A stretch of DNA of 64,000 nucleotides from Anthopleura xanthogrammica (lineage: Eukaryota > Cnidaria > Anthozoa > Actiniaria > Actiniidae): NCBI GenBank assembly GCA_964019055.1, contig OZ025221.1:2463713-2527712 (forward strand). The letters are read 5' to 3'. The stretch's first letter is position 1; each line of letters starts with the position of its first letter. Under the pieces are notes generated by a model that did no database searches, was not told the origin of the DNA, and saw nothing but the letters and a program-made list of their open reading frames with translations. Below, in pieces: positions 23,918 through 38,922 of the stretch. The position numbers and the translations under genes were made by a program.

Positions 23918-23980
23918 ATGAAGCTATTATTTAACACCTGCTTTGTCTTACTTTTTGCTTTGAACACAAGTACAACGGCG
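23918..23980 (+). CDS. Polycystin exon 1: signal peptide
   Basis: The ATG opens 21 codons, MKLLFNTCFVLLFALNTSTT plus A, then a GTAAGT donor in phase 0. A charged start, hydrophobic core and small residues at the end fit a signal peptide. An AG at 23909 (TTCCAG/GTCGACATC) could mark a 5' UTR splice acceptor just before the ATG. This start is preferred over a GTG-led hydrophobic run directly before exon 2, because exon 2 has a strong acceptor and the frame is shared. Confidence 0.75.
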
Positions 23981-26900
23981 GTAAGTTTTGTATTAAACAA
24001 ATATAGGTTTTGCACGACAGCCTGATTTCCGGGCAGGAACAATGCAATTATTTTACATGACAAGAGAATTTATTTCCCAAAGGAGGAAATTTCTCTTGTT
24101 CTTCCTTTTAACATGGTTGTCGTGAAAAACCTCTATTCCATGCAAGTATATAATCACTTCATATTTACAGTCAAAACGGCTCAAGCGTACCCCCCGGCCC
24201 TAGGCTCAATTAATGATTTCATTATTCGAATATTGAGTTGATTATTCACTCTGAGGTTTCAAAAAATCCGGAATCCAAACTTCACATTCACTTTACAACT
24301 ATAATTCTAAGGGGTGGCCTTTCTGGGGAGTTTTTCTACCTTAGCATGGCAATTGTTGAAGAATCCAGTCAAAACTCAAGTAGATAATTTATTTTCAAGT
24401 TTGGAGTCAAAGTGAATAATGAACTCAATATTCGAATAATAAATTCATTAACGGATTCTAGGGGGGTACGCTTGAGCCGTTTTGACTGTAAAAGTCTTTC
24501 TAAAGTAGTTCTTTTTTTCGCTACATACATCATTTTGCACTCCCCCAAGCTTTTATGAAAAGCTGGATAAGTGCAAATTAAAGTGATGTATGCAGCGAAT
24601 ACGATGTCTGGTCTCGAGGGATACAGTTTTGTTTTCCCTATAGTCTCGAGGTTTCCCGAGGCGAAGTGCTTTAATAATTGTTATAGCAATTGAGGGATAA
24701 TGACGAGTAAAAGAAGGAACAATAAGCAAGAAAGGTGTAGTTACACCTACTTGCAAAAAGGTTGTCATAGAAATTTGAAGATTCAAAGTTAGTAGTTCGT
24801 GATTTAGTAAATTCACCGATTCAGAATAAATTCTGGGCCAAATTTTAACAATTATATATTTGTAAATATTGTAATTACTTGATTGAACTTATTGATTTAA
24901 TAAACCGGCTTTAATTGGGTTTTTAACCCATAGTCCTTATCGTTCAATCATGGCTTATTCATTGTCCTTGTTGCCCAGTAAACAGAGCTCAGGCAAAGCA
25001 GTATTACCAGTTTCTATTTTTATTCATGGAAGTTAGAGGGAGAGCATAAATTATCGCCAACGTCATTATAGTCGACAGGTGCCTCTTGATATTCACGGTT
25101 TTGAATAGTTTAAATTTCGTGAAAATGATACAGCCTTTCGTACCTGTTTTCAACCCCGTCCTTTTATATTATGTCTTTGGACAAATTACTGGAGATAACT
25201 GCAAAGCTTACTTTTCACATTGTGGTTATCAGTAAAAAAAAAAAGCTAATTCTGGACGATGTGAATTGATTCGACATGCAGATAAAGATTAATATTAGTA
25301 TTATTTCAGGGAAATAAAAGAATTTAATATTTTATCCGTGTGAAACCTTAAATCTTTGTGGCTATCAGTAAAAAAAACAAAAATGATAACAAAAAGATTC
25401 ATAGAATAAAGACAACGAAAATCTTTATATCATTTAAGAGATAACAATGGCAAAACTTCCTTTAAACCGCGAAAATCAAGATCGACCGTCGTATATTTGA
25501 TGCTTTCCGAGTCTGATGAAGTCGGCGATAATTTATTCTGAATCGGTGAATTTACTAAATCACGAACTACTAACTTTGAATCTTCAAATTTCTATGACAA
25601 CCTTTTTGCAAGTAGGTGTATACGTTTTCAAATTCTGTTGTTCGATATCTCTAAAACTAAAAGGATTTTAGGGAATGACATAATATTAGGACTTTTTCAA
25701 AAATGACGGCCGATAATAAAAAAAATATTTGTAAATTATAAACCAATACCAGCACTAGAAAAAGCACCTTTACTTATAGTATACGCTATACCCCCAGCTA
25801 TACAAACGTATGTAAATTTGTCGATTTAAAAAAAAAAAATCTCGGCCGATATCACCTGACACCTGACAAAATGAAACTTCGTAGGATTACTAAAGTAAAG
25901 GTGCTTTTTTTCTAGTGCTGGTATTGGTTTTTCACTCAGTTTAATTTAAAGTTATACTCGAATTTGCGGCCGCCATTTTGAAAAAGGTCTTTATTTGTCG
26001 TAGATGATATAAAATGCTGAAAGCGTATTCAGTTGAGCTGTGTTTGAGAACAGTTTGGCTTATCTGATTTGTGATCGGTTGCAGTGTAGAAGAAACTTCC
26101 CATTTCTCAGCTTCTATGTTCTACGTTTTCAACCCAACAACGATTTTGCAATTGAGTGTAAACTTATCAAAACTTACACTGGGTACCAGAGGCCCGAAGA
26201 GGGATGAATAGACAAGAGTGAAGGAGGGGCTTCTGGTCGAACGAGCGCACGAGTAACCAGCCTCACTTTCGAAATTCTCTCAGCTAATGACAAATCAATG
26301 TCCTGTCAAACCGGTTTTGTTGATATAATTTTTGCACGTGGAGCAGTACCCGTAAAATTTCAATACTTCACTAAATAAATAAACGCAGAAGCAGGCGTAG
26401 CTCAGTTGGTTAGTGCACGGTTTTCGGAGATAGAGGTCCACGGTTCGCTCCTCAGGATCTCCACGTCTGTTTCGACTTCTTTCCAATCCGTGTAGCTTCA
26501 GCTTTATATTCTTAAAATGGAGAGAGAAGGGGTAAAGTGCGCACCGTCAGCTCCCTGGAAGACCAGCTACTAGCTGAAGGAACACTGACGGTAAATAAGG
26601 TCCTTACCTTTACCTTTAACTTTACCTATATGTTGCCCGATGCTTTCAAAGTTGTGAAACCTCCGGTAGAAAAATGAGTTGTGTGAACACAAGCCCCACT
26701 TTCTTTCCCTCCTTCTGAACCCCCCTTGGGCCTTTGGTACCCAGAGTATTCAAAACTACGCTAGTTCTTAATGAAAAAAATCGAAACTAAAATTTGGCCA
26801 CGTATGTTGCATTCGTAACAAGTGTACAAGGTTAACAAGTTGAAAAGTGCAGTTGCTTGTTTGTTCGTTTATTGTTATTTGCTCGATTTGTTTTTTATTT

Positions 26901-29900
26901 TTTGCTCAGCCGCCCGTCAACGTAACCACGCAGCCACCCGTGAACGCAACCACTGCCGCCCCGACGACAGGCTCAGTCGACAATTCGACTGCGGCCCCAA
27001 TCACGCAGCCACCCGTCAACGTAACCACTGCCGCCCCGACGACAAGCCCGGTAGACAACTCGACTGCGGCCCCAACCATGCAACCGCCCGTCAACGTAAC
27101 CACTGCCGCCCCGACGACAAGCCCGGTAGACAACTCGACTGTGGCCCCAACCACGCAGCCACCCGTCAATGTAACCACTGCCGCCCCGACGACAAGCCCG
27201 GTAGACAACTCGACTGCGGCCCCAACCATGCAACCGCCCGTCAACGTAACCACTGCCGCCCCGACGACAAGCCTGGTAGACAACTCGACTGCGGCCCCTA
27301 CCATGCAACCGCCCGTAAACGCAACCACTGCCACCCCGACGACAAGCCCGGTAGACAACTCGACTGCGGCCCCAATCACTCAGCTACCCGTCAACGTAAC
27401 CACTGCCGCCCCGACGACAAGCCCGGTAGACAACTCGACTGCGGCCCCAATCACGCAGCCACCCGTCAACGTAACCACTGCCGCCCCGACGACAAGCCCG
27501 GTAGACAACTCGACTGCGGCCCCAATCACGCAGCCACCCGTCAACGTAACCACTGCCGCCCCGACGACAAGCCTGGTAGACAACTCGACTGCGGCCCCTA
27601 CCATGCAACCGCCCGTAAACGCAACCACTGCCACCCCGACGACAAGCCCGGTAGACAACTCGACTGCGGCCCCAATCACTCAGCTACCCGTCAACGTAAC
27701 CACTGCCGCCCCGACGACAAGCCCGGTAGACAACTCGACTGCGGCCCCAACCATGCAACCGCCCGTAAACGCGACCACTGCCACCCCGACGACAAGCCCG
27801 GTAGACAACTCGACTGCGGCCCCAATCACTCAGCCACCCGTCAACGTAACCACTGCCGCCCCGACGACAGGCTCAGTCGACAATTCGACAGCGGCCCCAA
27901 CCACGCAGCCGCCCTTCAACATTACTACTTCCGCTCCGACGACAAGCTCAGTTGACAATTCGACAGCGGCCCCAACCACGCAGCTACCCGTCAACGTAAC
28001 CACTGCCGCCCCGACGACAAGCTCAGTTGACAATTCGACAGCGGCCCCAATCACGCAGCTACCCGTCAACGTAACCACTGCCGCCCCGACGACAAGCTCA
28101 GTTGACAATTCGACAGCGGCCCCAATCACGCAGCTACCCGTCAATGTAACCACTGCCGCCCCGACGACAAGCTCAGTTGACAATTCGACAGCGGCCCCAA
28201 CCACGCAGGCCCCCGTCATACACGGTATTCCTTTCTTTGGTATTAAAAGCACAAGGCGTAGCCGGTTACCAATAAGGAATTACTTACAGCACATTGTTTC
28301 CAACCCTTGCATAGAGTCACGACGAACCATTCAATGGGTCCCACAAGTGCTAGAATCTTCTCAGTATCAAAGTGTATCTGCGTTTTGTTTTTAATCAGTT
28401 CATTATTTTCCCTATCGAATTTCAAAGGTAAACTGTTTGTAAAATATGTAAATTTACCTTTGAAATTCAACAGGAAAAAATTGGAGTGATAAAAAGAAAA
28501 CGCAAACACAACCTCTGATCAACATCTGCACATTTGTGTATCTTAGGCCCAATTCATACGTCGTGCTTTTCATGTGCCGAACCTAATAGTTTCTATTTGG
28601 CACATGAAAGGCTCGACGTATGAATCAATTAGGTTCGGCACACCAGAATTAGTTTCGACACGGTACTGAGCTCGACCGCGCCAGTCGAGCCCCACGGCAA
28701 AAGTTCGACACTGATTCAAACGTCGAGCTCCTGTTGTGCCGAACCAAATGCATACATTAAAATTAGGCCATTTTGCAAGGAAAGGAGCAACAGCATTACA
28801 TCGAAACTGACAATGTGTCTTCTTCTGCTAACAAGTAACAGCATAGACTGCATGATATTTTGTCTTCATGCCCTTGCATGTCGAATAGAATGGTCTCCAT
28901 TGACTTTCAGAAATAAAAACCTAATCTTAAAAAATAAGCACCAACATCAATAAGAGCAAGCAGAAAAATGTATTTTTTGAAATTTTTATTTGAGTTATTT
29001 TAAGTGAAGCTATCGGGAATCAAAATTACAGAGATTTGTATTTGTTCAGTGATCTGTTTCCTTGTGGTGTTCGTTGTGGTGTTTTTCACATTTTCTGAAT
29101 TCTCATAACTTCTGAAGAATTGAATATTTTTGTCTCAAACTTTCTAACTTTGTTGATTTTATTCTAATTTATAATTCTAATGTAGTGGTCAACTAAAATA
29201 TGAAATGAAAAAATATGATAATGAATTAGCGGCAATTTTAGCCTTCGGTCAATAGAGACCACGTCTGCAATGATAAACATATATGAATGCTAGTTTAATT
29301 TTTGTTTTTTTAATGCATACTTAGGGTATTATTAAATATTAAGCCCACTACACAAACTAAAATAGAATTAATAATTTGAATACATACGTCCTAAATTAAA
29401 TGATCACCCAATTAAATTTGAGAGCTGATTTCTACCTGAATACTTTCTTCCTCATTATATACTTACAATAAGGGGAAAATCTTATTCTTTCTTGACCCGT
29501 TTTTCTCTTTTTATACCTTGCAGCTGTCAGAGTTGAAACAGTGTTCAAGGTTACTAGCATGACCTTTAGTGTTCAGCTGTTGAACACATCTTCCACAGTC
29601 TTCCAAAACCTCCAGCGAATCATCAGAACAGAGGTAATTCGTGAATAGCATTAATTTGTACAAAATAATAGACATTACCCTATTTGGTATTATCATTCAA
29701 ATTATTTTTTTCCCGTCATTTTGATTGGCCAAGAAGAAAAGCAAATAACTGCCTACAAATAACGGTCTGCTCATGCGCATTACGGTGCAAAGCCATCTTG
29801 CTACAAATAACGGTCTGCTCATGCGCAGTAACGCTGCATTTGACAATGGCTCGCTTCCCTGAAAACAAAATGAGCTGACTTCTTTGTTATTGTTTGACTC

Positions 29901-32900
29901 GTGTGCACTGCACCTCAAAGATTTAAAAAAAAATTTGAATGATAAAACAATTTTTGAACTTGGTTATCAAAAAATATCGAGATTTGTTAGTGTCTTGCAA
30001 GCAATTATTTTCCTATGCCTTCGGCATCGGCAAATAATTGCTTGCTCGCCACTTACAAATCACGATATTTTGCTCAATCTCGTCCAATAATTGCTTATTA
30101 TTTGGAGCAAAATGAATTTAGTACTTGGAAGATTTTGTTGTACGTAGAATAAACCAGATAGAATAAATGTTGAATGTAACGGATTTAAAACGGATGTAAA
30201 ACTTTTTTTCCTTTATATCTGCAGCTGTCTTCGCTGTTTTCAAGTCAAATAACAAACATTGGAGTTGTACAAGTCAGGTGACATAATACTATAATTCTAA
30301 GTACTTCTGCCTCTTGGTTATCCATTCAGGCAATCTGCTAAGTTGTTGCGATTCCCTAGCTAGGATATTGCTATTTAAGGCGACTCCAACATAATTGCGA
30401 GTGAATTTTGTATTTTTTTAACTCGCTCGTATCCCGTCCAAAATACTCTGTTGTTTCTGAATTTAGCACACGTAGTAGATCAAATTAACTTTTTGGCTTT
30501 TAATAGTGTATTCGAAATTTTAATTTTTGAGTCGCGTTTGCCGTTACGGGCCGATTTCCTATAGTTGTCTAACATAATATTGTTCTCCTATTCCCTCAAA
30601 AATTGTCCAATTTCCATGCACTAAACTTCATATTCTCGGATCAGAATGGATTGTCATAATCTATCAAGTATACAAGTATATCGAGTAGGAAGCATGAAAT
30701 ACCCGAATGGTTTTGACGCGATACGAGCGAGTTAAAAAAATTATATTCACTTGCAATTATGTTGGAGCAACCTTTAACTTTCATAATTAAGATTGGTTGA
30801 ACCGGCGCAAGCCTTGACAGCTATCGAAACCATCCCATAATATCAGCGACCCATACCCCATAACCGTTCCACTGGTTGCCGCATGTCTTTGGAATCAACT
30901 TAAAGAGGGGATATAGCTATTGGTGATCATGAGAAACATCGTCTCGTCTTTTATGTCGAGATGTAAATTGATAACATTTCTTATCAAACTCATTAATATT
31001 CATAAGGTCAAACACAATAGAAAATCACAACCATGACCGAGTTTTTAAATGGGCAAGAGATTCGTCCTGATTTGCATACAACTTTAACTAAGATTTTCTC
31101 GGCGAAAAGTGCTTTTACCTTGAAAATTTAAGTAAAATTTAAGCAACACATGACCTAACTATCCTAAACCTTTGATAAGTGAGATAAAACATTCGCGTCC
31201 GACCTTTATGGGGCTAAAACGGGTCACCTGCGGCTCGCCATTTTAAATCCCCATAAAGGTCTCCAGCTCATGTTTTATCTATTATCTATAACTAATTTTG
31301 TATCGCTCTGCACTTTTTAGGGCAGGAAGTGTACAAACCACAACAGAATTTGATGTCATAAAAAGAGATAAAAGATCTGTCTCGAAAGTCTACAGGTTGC
31401 TTGGAGAGAAAATAAAATTAGGGGTTTTGGGTACCCTGAAAGTTGACAAGACGATATATTCCTTCAACATAAAAGGTATGCACTCTTATTTCTATAATGA
31501 ATCAAGGTTGGCTGGCAGAGTTTCTTAAACTTTTCTATTTACGGAATCCCGACGTTTAGTCGAGGATAAGATGGTTTAAAGAGCAGACGTAGCACAGTTG
31601 GTTGGTGCGCGGCCTTCGGAGCTAGAGGTCCACGCCGTTCGATCCTCAGGATCTCCACGTCTGTTTCGACTTCTCTCTGTTCTGTGTAGCTTTAGCTTTA
31701 AATACCCGTAATAAGGAGCACTGATAGTTTGAGGGGGTAAAGGGTGCACCTTCGAAAGCTTTAAACATGAGCCCCCTGGCTCGGGAGAATTGGGCAACCA
31801 CTCCCCGCGTTTCGAAGTAAAATATTGGCTTTTTACCTTTTGGCTTAAAGAAAGCGATGAGCAAAGGAGCAAAATTGAACCAATCAAGGAAACGTTTTTA
31901 CCTCGTCTGTAAATGGGGAACCACGTATGGCATAGTGGTGAGAAATTGCCTTTCACCAATGTGACCAGGATTCGAACACTGTCGGGTTTGGTGTCGCATG
32001 GAGTAGAGTTGCTTGTATAAACTCTCCCTGCGCTTCAAGGGTTTTTCTCCGGGTTTTCCAGTTCTCCTCCCTCCTCAAAAATCAACTTCTAAATTGCAAC
32101 TGGATTCTAGTGGAAGAAGAGCCACTTTGTGGAATCCACTGTTAATTCTTATTTTTTTATTGATTATTGTTATTAGTAAATGACAATGCTAAATGTCAAA
32201 TCGTCTTTATCTTTTTGGCAGGTGTAGGCTGTGGTCCACCAAACGTAACTTTCACTAACCTAGCAGGTTTTGCTGACCCACCGACCAAGATTAAGCGTTC
32301 AGAGGGATACATAGTACAAACAGATATAGAAATGAATTGCAATAACTTCAGTAGTACATCTTTTTTGTGGAATATTTGGCAACTGAAACAACTTGGAAGC
32401 GATTATGTATTGGTTTCTCCTGGTAAACCTGCGCTCATTCTCAACGGAACCGCAGAGTGGAATATTAAGAAGAATACCTTTGAGTATGGTTCATATTTGG
32501 TAGAGTTTAAAGTATCTATGAAAAAAGTTCAAGAGTTTTTTAACTCCAACCTCGGGTTCTTTGAGATTACACAAACTCCTATTGTTGCAAGAATAATAGG
32601 CGGTTCTCATGTCAAACGTGGCTTTAAGCAGGAAGTGAAAATTGATGCTTCGGCTTCCTACGACCCAGATGTTAAATTTGGTGACTTTTCTGGAATGTCA
32701 TTTACATGGCTTTGCAAGAAAAAAGAAGAGACATTTCCTTCCATTCATCTAGCAAGTATGCCTGTTGTTTCCCCTCGTGATTCCAAGAGTAAAGGTGGAT
32801 GCTTCGATACTGGTATTGGTAAACTAAACAGTGAAGAACGTGTTGTTACTATAGATACTGGTGGCATGCTCGTTGATAAATCGTACACTATTAGACTTGT

Positions 32901-33149
32901 TGTATCTAAGGCAACCGGCAGGGAAGACTCCTTTGACCAAACACTTGATGTTGTACAAGGAGATCCACCGCAAATTTCAATAAGGTATTCTGAAACTCAT
33001 TAATACTAATTAAGTACAAGGGCCATTCGGATGCACCCCTCGATACCAAGTGATGCAGTGTACAGTCATTTAAAAAAAACGTTGTCGTCGACCGGCTCCG
33101 CGACTACGCGACTATGGGTAAAAATCACTGAATTCCTTATATCTCAAAA

Positions 33150-33190
<41 letters not shown>

Positions 33191-36100
33191 TGCTCTCCTA
33201 AATGATCGCACAATCATTGGCACCATTTAAGCGCCATTGAGCTTCCAGAAATGGCGCTATATAAATGCTAATTACTATTATCATTATTGGTTGATTGGAG
33301 ATGGAGACCCTCACTGTAACTTCATTTCTAGTGAATTTGATTTCAATAACAAAATATCTTTTTTAAATTTCAGCTGCCGAATTAATTGTGCACTAAAAGT
33401 CAATCCCTCATCTCGCATCAAAGTTGTAACCAATTGTGTTGCACCTTCACAAACTTGCAGTTTGTTACTTCGTTATCAGTGGTCATTAAAAAAGCTTGTA
33501 AACAGCCGTGCGGATTCGTGGATAGATGTATCAAACTTACAAGATAAATTTTCAACACCCCTTACTTCTCCTGACGCTGTTATTAAGGAAGGCGTCCTTG
33601 ATCCTGATCAAAAATACCAGTTAACAGTTCAAGCAGAACACACTGGCATTGTTTCTGGAATATCTTCCTACGAATTCAAAACAAATTCTCCCCCTGGAGG
33701 CGGAAGTTGCACCATTTCACCAGCATCAGGAACCGGGCTTGAGACACAGTTCCAGCTTAGCTGTCAGGTATGGATCGGATAGCTTAATTTATTCGCAAAA
33801 TCTTTGTTTACTTCACATGGAGACGAACTAATGGAAGGAAGAGATGTTTTTCTCACAGCAAAGGAAATAATTAAATTTTATTTTTTTGGTAAAATATTAA
33901 CATATTAGGTCAGTAGTTATAAAACGTGCGCTCTAACCAGAAATAAAAATCCAATATATTAAAAAAAGTAAGAACCATAGCTAAATACATTCTCTATATA
34001 TACAGCTATTTCAAAAAAGGTTCGTGATGTTGGATGTTGGATGTTGGATGTTGGATGTTGGATGTTGGATGTTGGATGTTGGATGTTGGATGTTGGATGT
34101 TGGATGTTGGATGTTGGATGTTGGATGTTGGATGTTGGATGTTGGATGTTGGATGTTGGATGTTGGATGTTGGATGTTGGATGTTGGATGTTGGATGTTG
34201 GATGTTGGATGTTGGATGTTGGATGTTGGATGTTGGATGTTGGATGTTGGATGTTGGATGTTGGATGTTGGATGTTGGATGTTGGATGTTGGATGTTGGA
34301 TGTTGGATGTTGGATGTTGGATGTTGGATGTTGGATGTTGGATGTTGGATGTTGGATGTTGGATGTTGGATGTTGGATGTTGGATGTTGGATGTTGGATG
34401 TTGGATGTTGGATGTTGGATGTTGGATGTTGGATGTTGGATGTTGGATGTTGGATGTTGGATGTTGGATGTTGGATGTTGGATGTTGGATGTTGGATGTT
34501 GGATGTTGGATGTTGGATGTTGGATGTTGGATGTTGGATGTTGGATGTTGGATGTTGGATGTTGGATGTTGGATGTTGGATGTTGGATGTTGGATGTTGG
34601 ATGTTGGATGTTGGATGTTGGATGTTGGATGTTGGATGTTGGATGTTGGATGTTGGATGTTGGATGTTGGATGTTGGATGTTGGATGTTGGATGTTGGAT
34701 GTTGGATGTTGGATGTTGGATGTTATAAAAGTTTATATCTAAGATAAATCTAGATTTTCATAAAAGGTTCTCGATATTTTGTATACATTTACTATGATAT
34801 TAATTATTGAATGGGAAAATAAGACAAGGAAATAACCGTTTCCTGAGTCTCCGGGCTACTAAGAATGACACACGATTCTGATTGGCCAGTATTTTTCCTC
34901 AGATCAGCTGGTTGGTATACAAAATGCAACAAAACCTTTACCAACCATTTTTTAAATATTTGTAGATGCAGATTTTCATTTCCATTGTGACCTTGACTGA
35001 ATTCGACAAGATAAATAGATGTGTTATCTGGACACGAGTGAAAAACGTGCTGCGCATGCTCGGAAGTTCTTCGTGTCTACAAAGAAAACAATTGGAGATT
35101 TACCGGCGTTTAGTGAATCTTTAAAGTTGAGGCCGTTCATGGAAAGTTAGTGTTAATTTTTTCCTGACACATTAGTTTAGTTGTTTTCTTTCCCTGGTCA
35201 AATAATATGAAAGAAATTCGCATAATATAAGACATGTAAATCTCCAAAGGTTTTCTTCGTAAACACGACCCGTCTATGAATTTTCTGCCGAACTTCTAAG
35301 CATGCGCAGTGCGTTTTTCACCCGTGTCTATTATTTGTAGGTAAAATCTACAGATAATATATTTGTCATGTCGAGCTCACACGATATCAGAGATTGGCTG
35401 AGGGCTCTACCAATCACGATTGAGATACTGAAAAAAATTAACAGTAATATTCCTTTTGAGTTGTGTATTATGCATAATATTTTTAATGGACATTTTGTTT
35501 CCTTCTAAAAAAGGACTGGGAGGATGCTGATAAGCCTTTGAATTATCAATTCTACTACGTGACTGAGCCTGGATTGACAAGTGTTATTTCATACGGGCAA
35601 GACAAACAAGTAAAAAGCAAGCTACCTGTTGGCAAAAAAGAAGATGGCTACATAGTTACGATACACATTCGTATTATAGACTCTTTGGCAGCTTTTACGA
35701 TGAAACAAACAGAAGTTAAGGTAAAGTTAGATTCACTTCAACATTTGAACCAATAAATACGCGTGTTCTAATAAAGTTTTGCCTTGATCTTGAATTTGAA
35801 TTTGAGTATTATCTGGTTCATAGAGGTTTGTAGCACAACTCTATCAGCATAGTCTAGCACGCTATTTTATTTCATTTATTATGTTTTAAAAATAGTGTTT
35901 AGTAGTCTTTTGCTTTACTTTCGTCCGCCATCTTGTTACGTCATTTTGCCGAGTTTTTTACCCTTAGCTCACATAGATGAACAACTTCGGCGATACAGCG
36001 GCCATCTTGGACGGGGGCAAATATACAAGGCTTTGTTACACTAATGGCGTTGATTAAAATTAACAGTTAACCACAAGACAATTTGACCAGAGATGAATTA

Positions 36101-38870
36101 AGAAGATGAACATATTAAAAGACAAATAAACAAAACTCTTTATATTATCCGCCATCTTTGTTTTATTTTGCCCCGTGGACTCGTAATACCATACGATTCA
36201 AGATGGCCGCTGCATCATCGAGATAGTTGGAAATCGTAGACACCGATGAATGAAATACTGAACTTACGCAAAATAATCTGTATTTTTGGCACAAGAATGC
36301 AGAGACTTTGTTTTGGCTTCTTGACTGAACATTTTATAACATAGTCATAGTAATTATATCAAAATTGATTATACGCACATTTGAATTTTTTTCATGACAG
36401 GTTGAACCAATTAATTCTGGAAGCAGTGGAAATATTAAAACAGCTGTGGATGAAGCTTCGAAAGAAGTAGACACGTTACTTAAAACTGGCGATGTAAAGA
36501 AGGCAACTCAACTAGCCAACGCAGCTCTTGAAACAATGTTTAGTGCCGAACAAAATGAAATTGACAAGCAAAAAAAAACTGAGGTATACAGCAGTCAAGA
36601 GCGGTGGGTTGGAATTTCGAGTTTGGGTACTAATTGCCTTAAGGCGCGATTACACGGTGCAATTTTCTCTGCAACAAGTTGCAAGAGCGTTTACATGGTG
36701 CAACGGAGATGCAATCGCGGCCAAAAGTAGAAACGAATTTTACTTTTCACAACGATTCCTCCAACATTCTACTAACCGCAATGCTACATGCAACTTGTAT
36801 CATAACGCCGTTGAGAAATAGGTTAAGAAGAAAATGTCATTGATCCGCGTAGTCGCGCCTCATTTAGATGCTGTTCATGTTTTTTTATCTAGGACACAAA
36901 AAAGTCCAAATTTAAGTAATTAGTTTTATTTCATTTCATACGCGTAGCAATTTTCCAAACTGCTCAATTTCAAGGTTTAACACTTTCCTCTAAAAGAAGA
37001 TGTCAATAGAAGGAAAGGTTTGCAATTTTTACTAATCATTACCAATACTACTTTTATTCTTTAAACCAAAATAACAAAAGAATTCGCCATCTTTTTTTCC
37101 AACAGCACGAGATTTCGAAAAGGTCGAAAATGTTCGTTATAGTAAAAACGTCAAATTCATGCATGGTATGCAACAGACTACATACAACATCACCTTCACC
37201 AACCTTTTTGGAAAAAGCTGTCTCCTACGATATTAATGACTTTGAGTTTTCATTTCAGGTGATTGATAAAATAATTAATCAAATGACCACAAATGTCAAA
37301 GCTGCAAACCTCCAAACTTTAACTCAGATTACATCAGTTATCGGCCGCGCAACAGCAGATCCTGATGAAGTTTCTTTAGAAACACAAGTAAGTACTATCT
37401 TACTACAATGCCGCCATTATAAGCACAATCAACGCATCTATGCTCTGCTATTTCGGCCTTTTTTACCTTGCGGTAACTTGGTGATCATAATTTCGAACGT
37501 AATATATATCGAATTTGCGCCACTATGATCAAAAGTTCGGAAACTTATAATATTTTTATTTAAATTTTTTTTTTTTTGAAGCTGACACTTAGCGATGTGG
37601 TTGGCAAGTGAATTATTTTGGTAAATATTTCAAAATCATTCATGAAAGCGGGTCCAAAACCTAATTTTTTATTGAAATTTTTTTTTTAATATCGGAGCCG
37701 TTGATCGGAGATTTGAAATGTTAATATGAAGATTTGAAAACTACATTTGAATTCTCGGATTTACTGGTCACGCTTGACGTAAGTTAGCTGTAAATAACTC
37801 TTTTGGCACCACTCTAGGTAAAGAGCTGCAAAAAGTCTCTGTATGTTGTTTCCAAACACGTAGAGAGTCTATTCATATTCTTCTTAATTTTATTTGATAA
37901 GGATGAAACCATTAAGTCTCTAAAGGAGATGACTGATCTCTTGGTTGAAAAGTCAGAGGACGAAAGTGCTTCAGAAGACTATCTAGTAGATGCTAGTGGT
38001 GAAAATCTTGCATTAAGTCTTGGTAACATGATGAAATCGGGTTCTAGAAAAGCAAACGTCAACGAAGAAAAGCATGGTGTCCAACAGAGCAAACAGGTAC
38101 ATCAAAAAAGCTATTTCAAAAAAAAGATTAGTCAATGTTTTGTTGCATATCGCAAGTTCATGATGTTTACCAAGCTTGAAATGAATCGTAATTCGTATGT
38201 AGATATACCGTGGAATATCCAACGATTCACTTGTAGTTTCTAGTATACGCACGAGCCTTTAGGCGAGTTTGTATACAAAGAAAATACAAGTGACGAGTGG
38301 AATATTCCATGTTGTGCCACGAGAAACCATTGTATAACTATTTTATCCCACACCATAGAAAACACAAATAATTATCCTCTTGGGATCAATGCGCGTTGAT
38401 TCATCTCAATGTAATATTCAAATTTATCGAATAAACCAACTCACTTGAAAATGATGTCAGCGACATCGAAACGTCGTAAAATAAGCGTTCTGTCTTATAT
38501 TATCAAAATTTGTCCAAAAGCCACTCTTTTGAAAATTACCATTATTACCATTATTATTATTATTGTTATTATTATTATTATTATTAATATTATTATTATT
38601 ATAAATAAATCTGTTTATTTAAGTGTCTAGTCTTTCTAGTGCTTTTGCATTAATTGGGGACACTTTTCACTAAAACACACACTACCACTACATTCAATAT
38701 TCTATGCACACAACGCTCATTTACATGTTGTTTTTGGAGGGAGGAAACCTGAGTAGCTGGACAAAAACCCTCGTGGCAAAGGAGAGAACAACACATCAAA
38801 CAAACTCAATTCACATATGACAACCGTAGGGCTCGAACCAGAAACCCAAGATTTTTATTATCATTATTAC

Positions 38871-38922
<52 letters not shown>

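Noticed and set aside
26847..26909. Hydrophobic run directly before the mucin exon that looks like a signal peptide
   Set aside because: It would need a GTG start and overlaps a strong pyrimidine-tract acceptor. The ATG exon at 23918 supplies an in-frame signal peptide.
26906..28252. CRISPR-like regular repeats
   Set aside because: The units are contiguous coding repeats without unique spacers, in an animal genome.
34024..34747. Three long overlapping frames encoding repeated MLDVGCW
   Set aside because: They are the three readings of a 7-bp tandem repeat in an intron; no splice or start evidence.
38440..38480. Complete hammerhead ribozyme
   Set aside because: The CGAAAC half and a stem are present, but the CTGANGA half is not convincing here.
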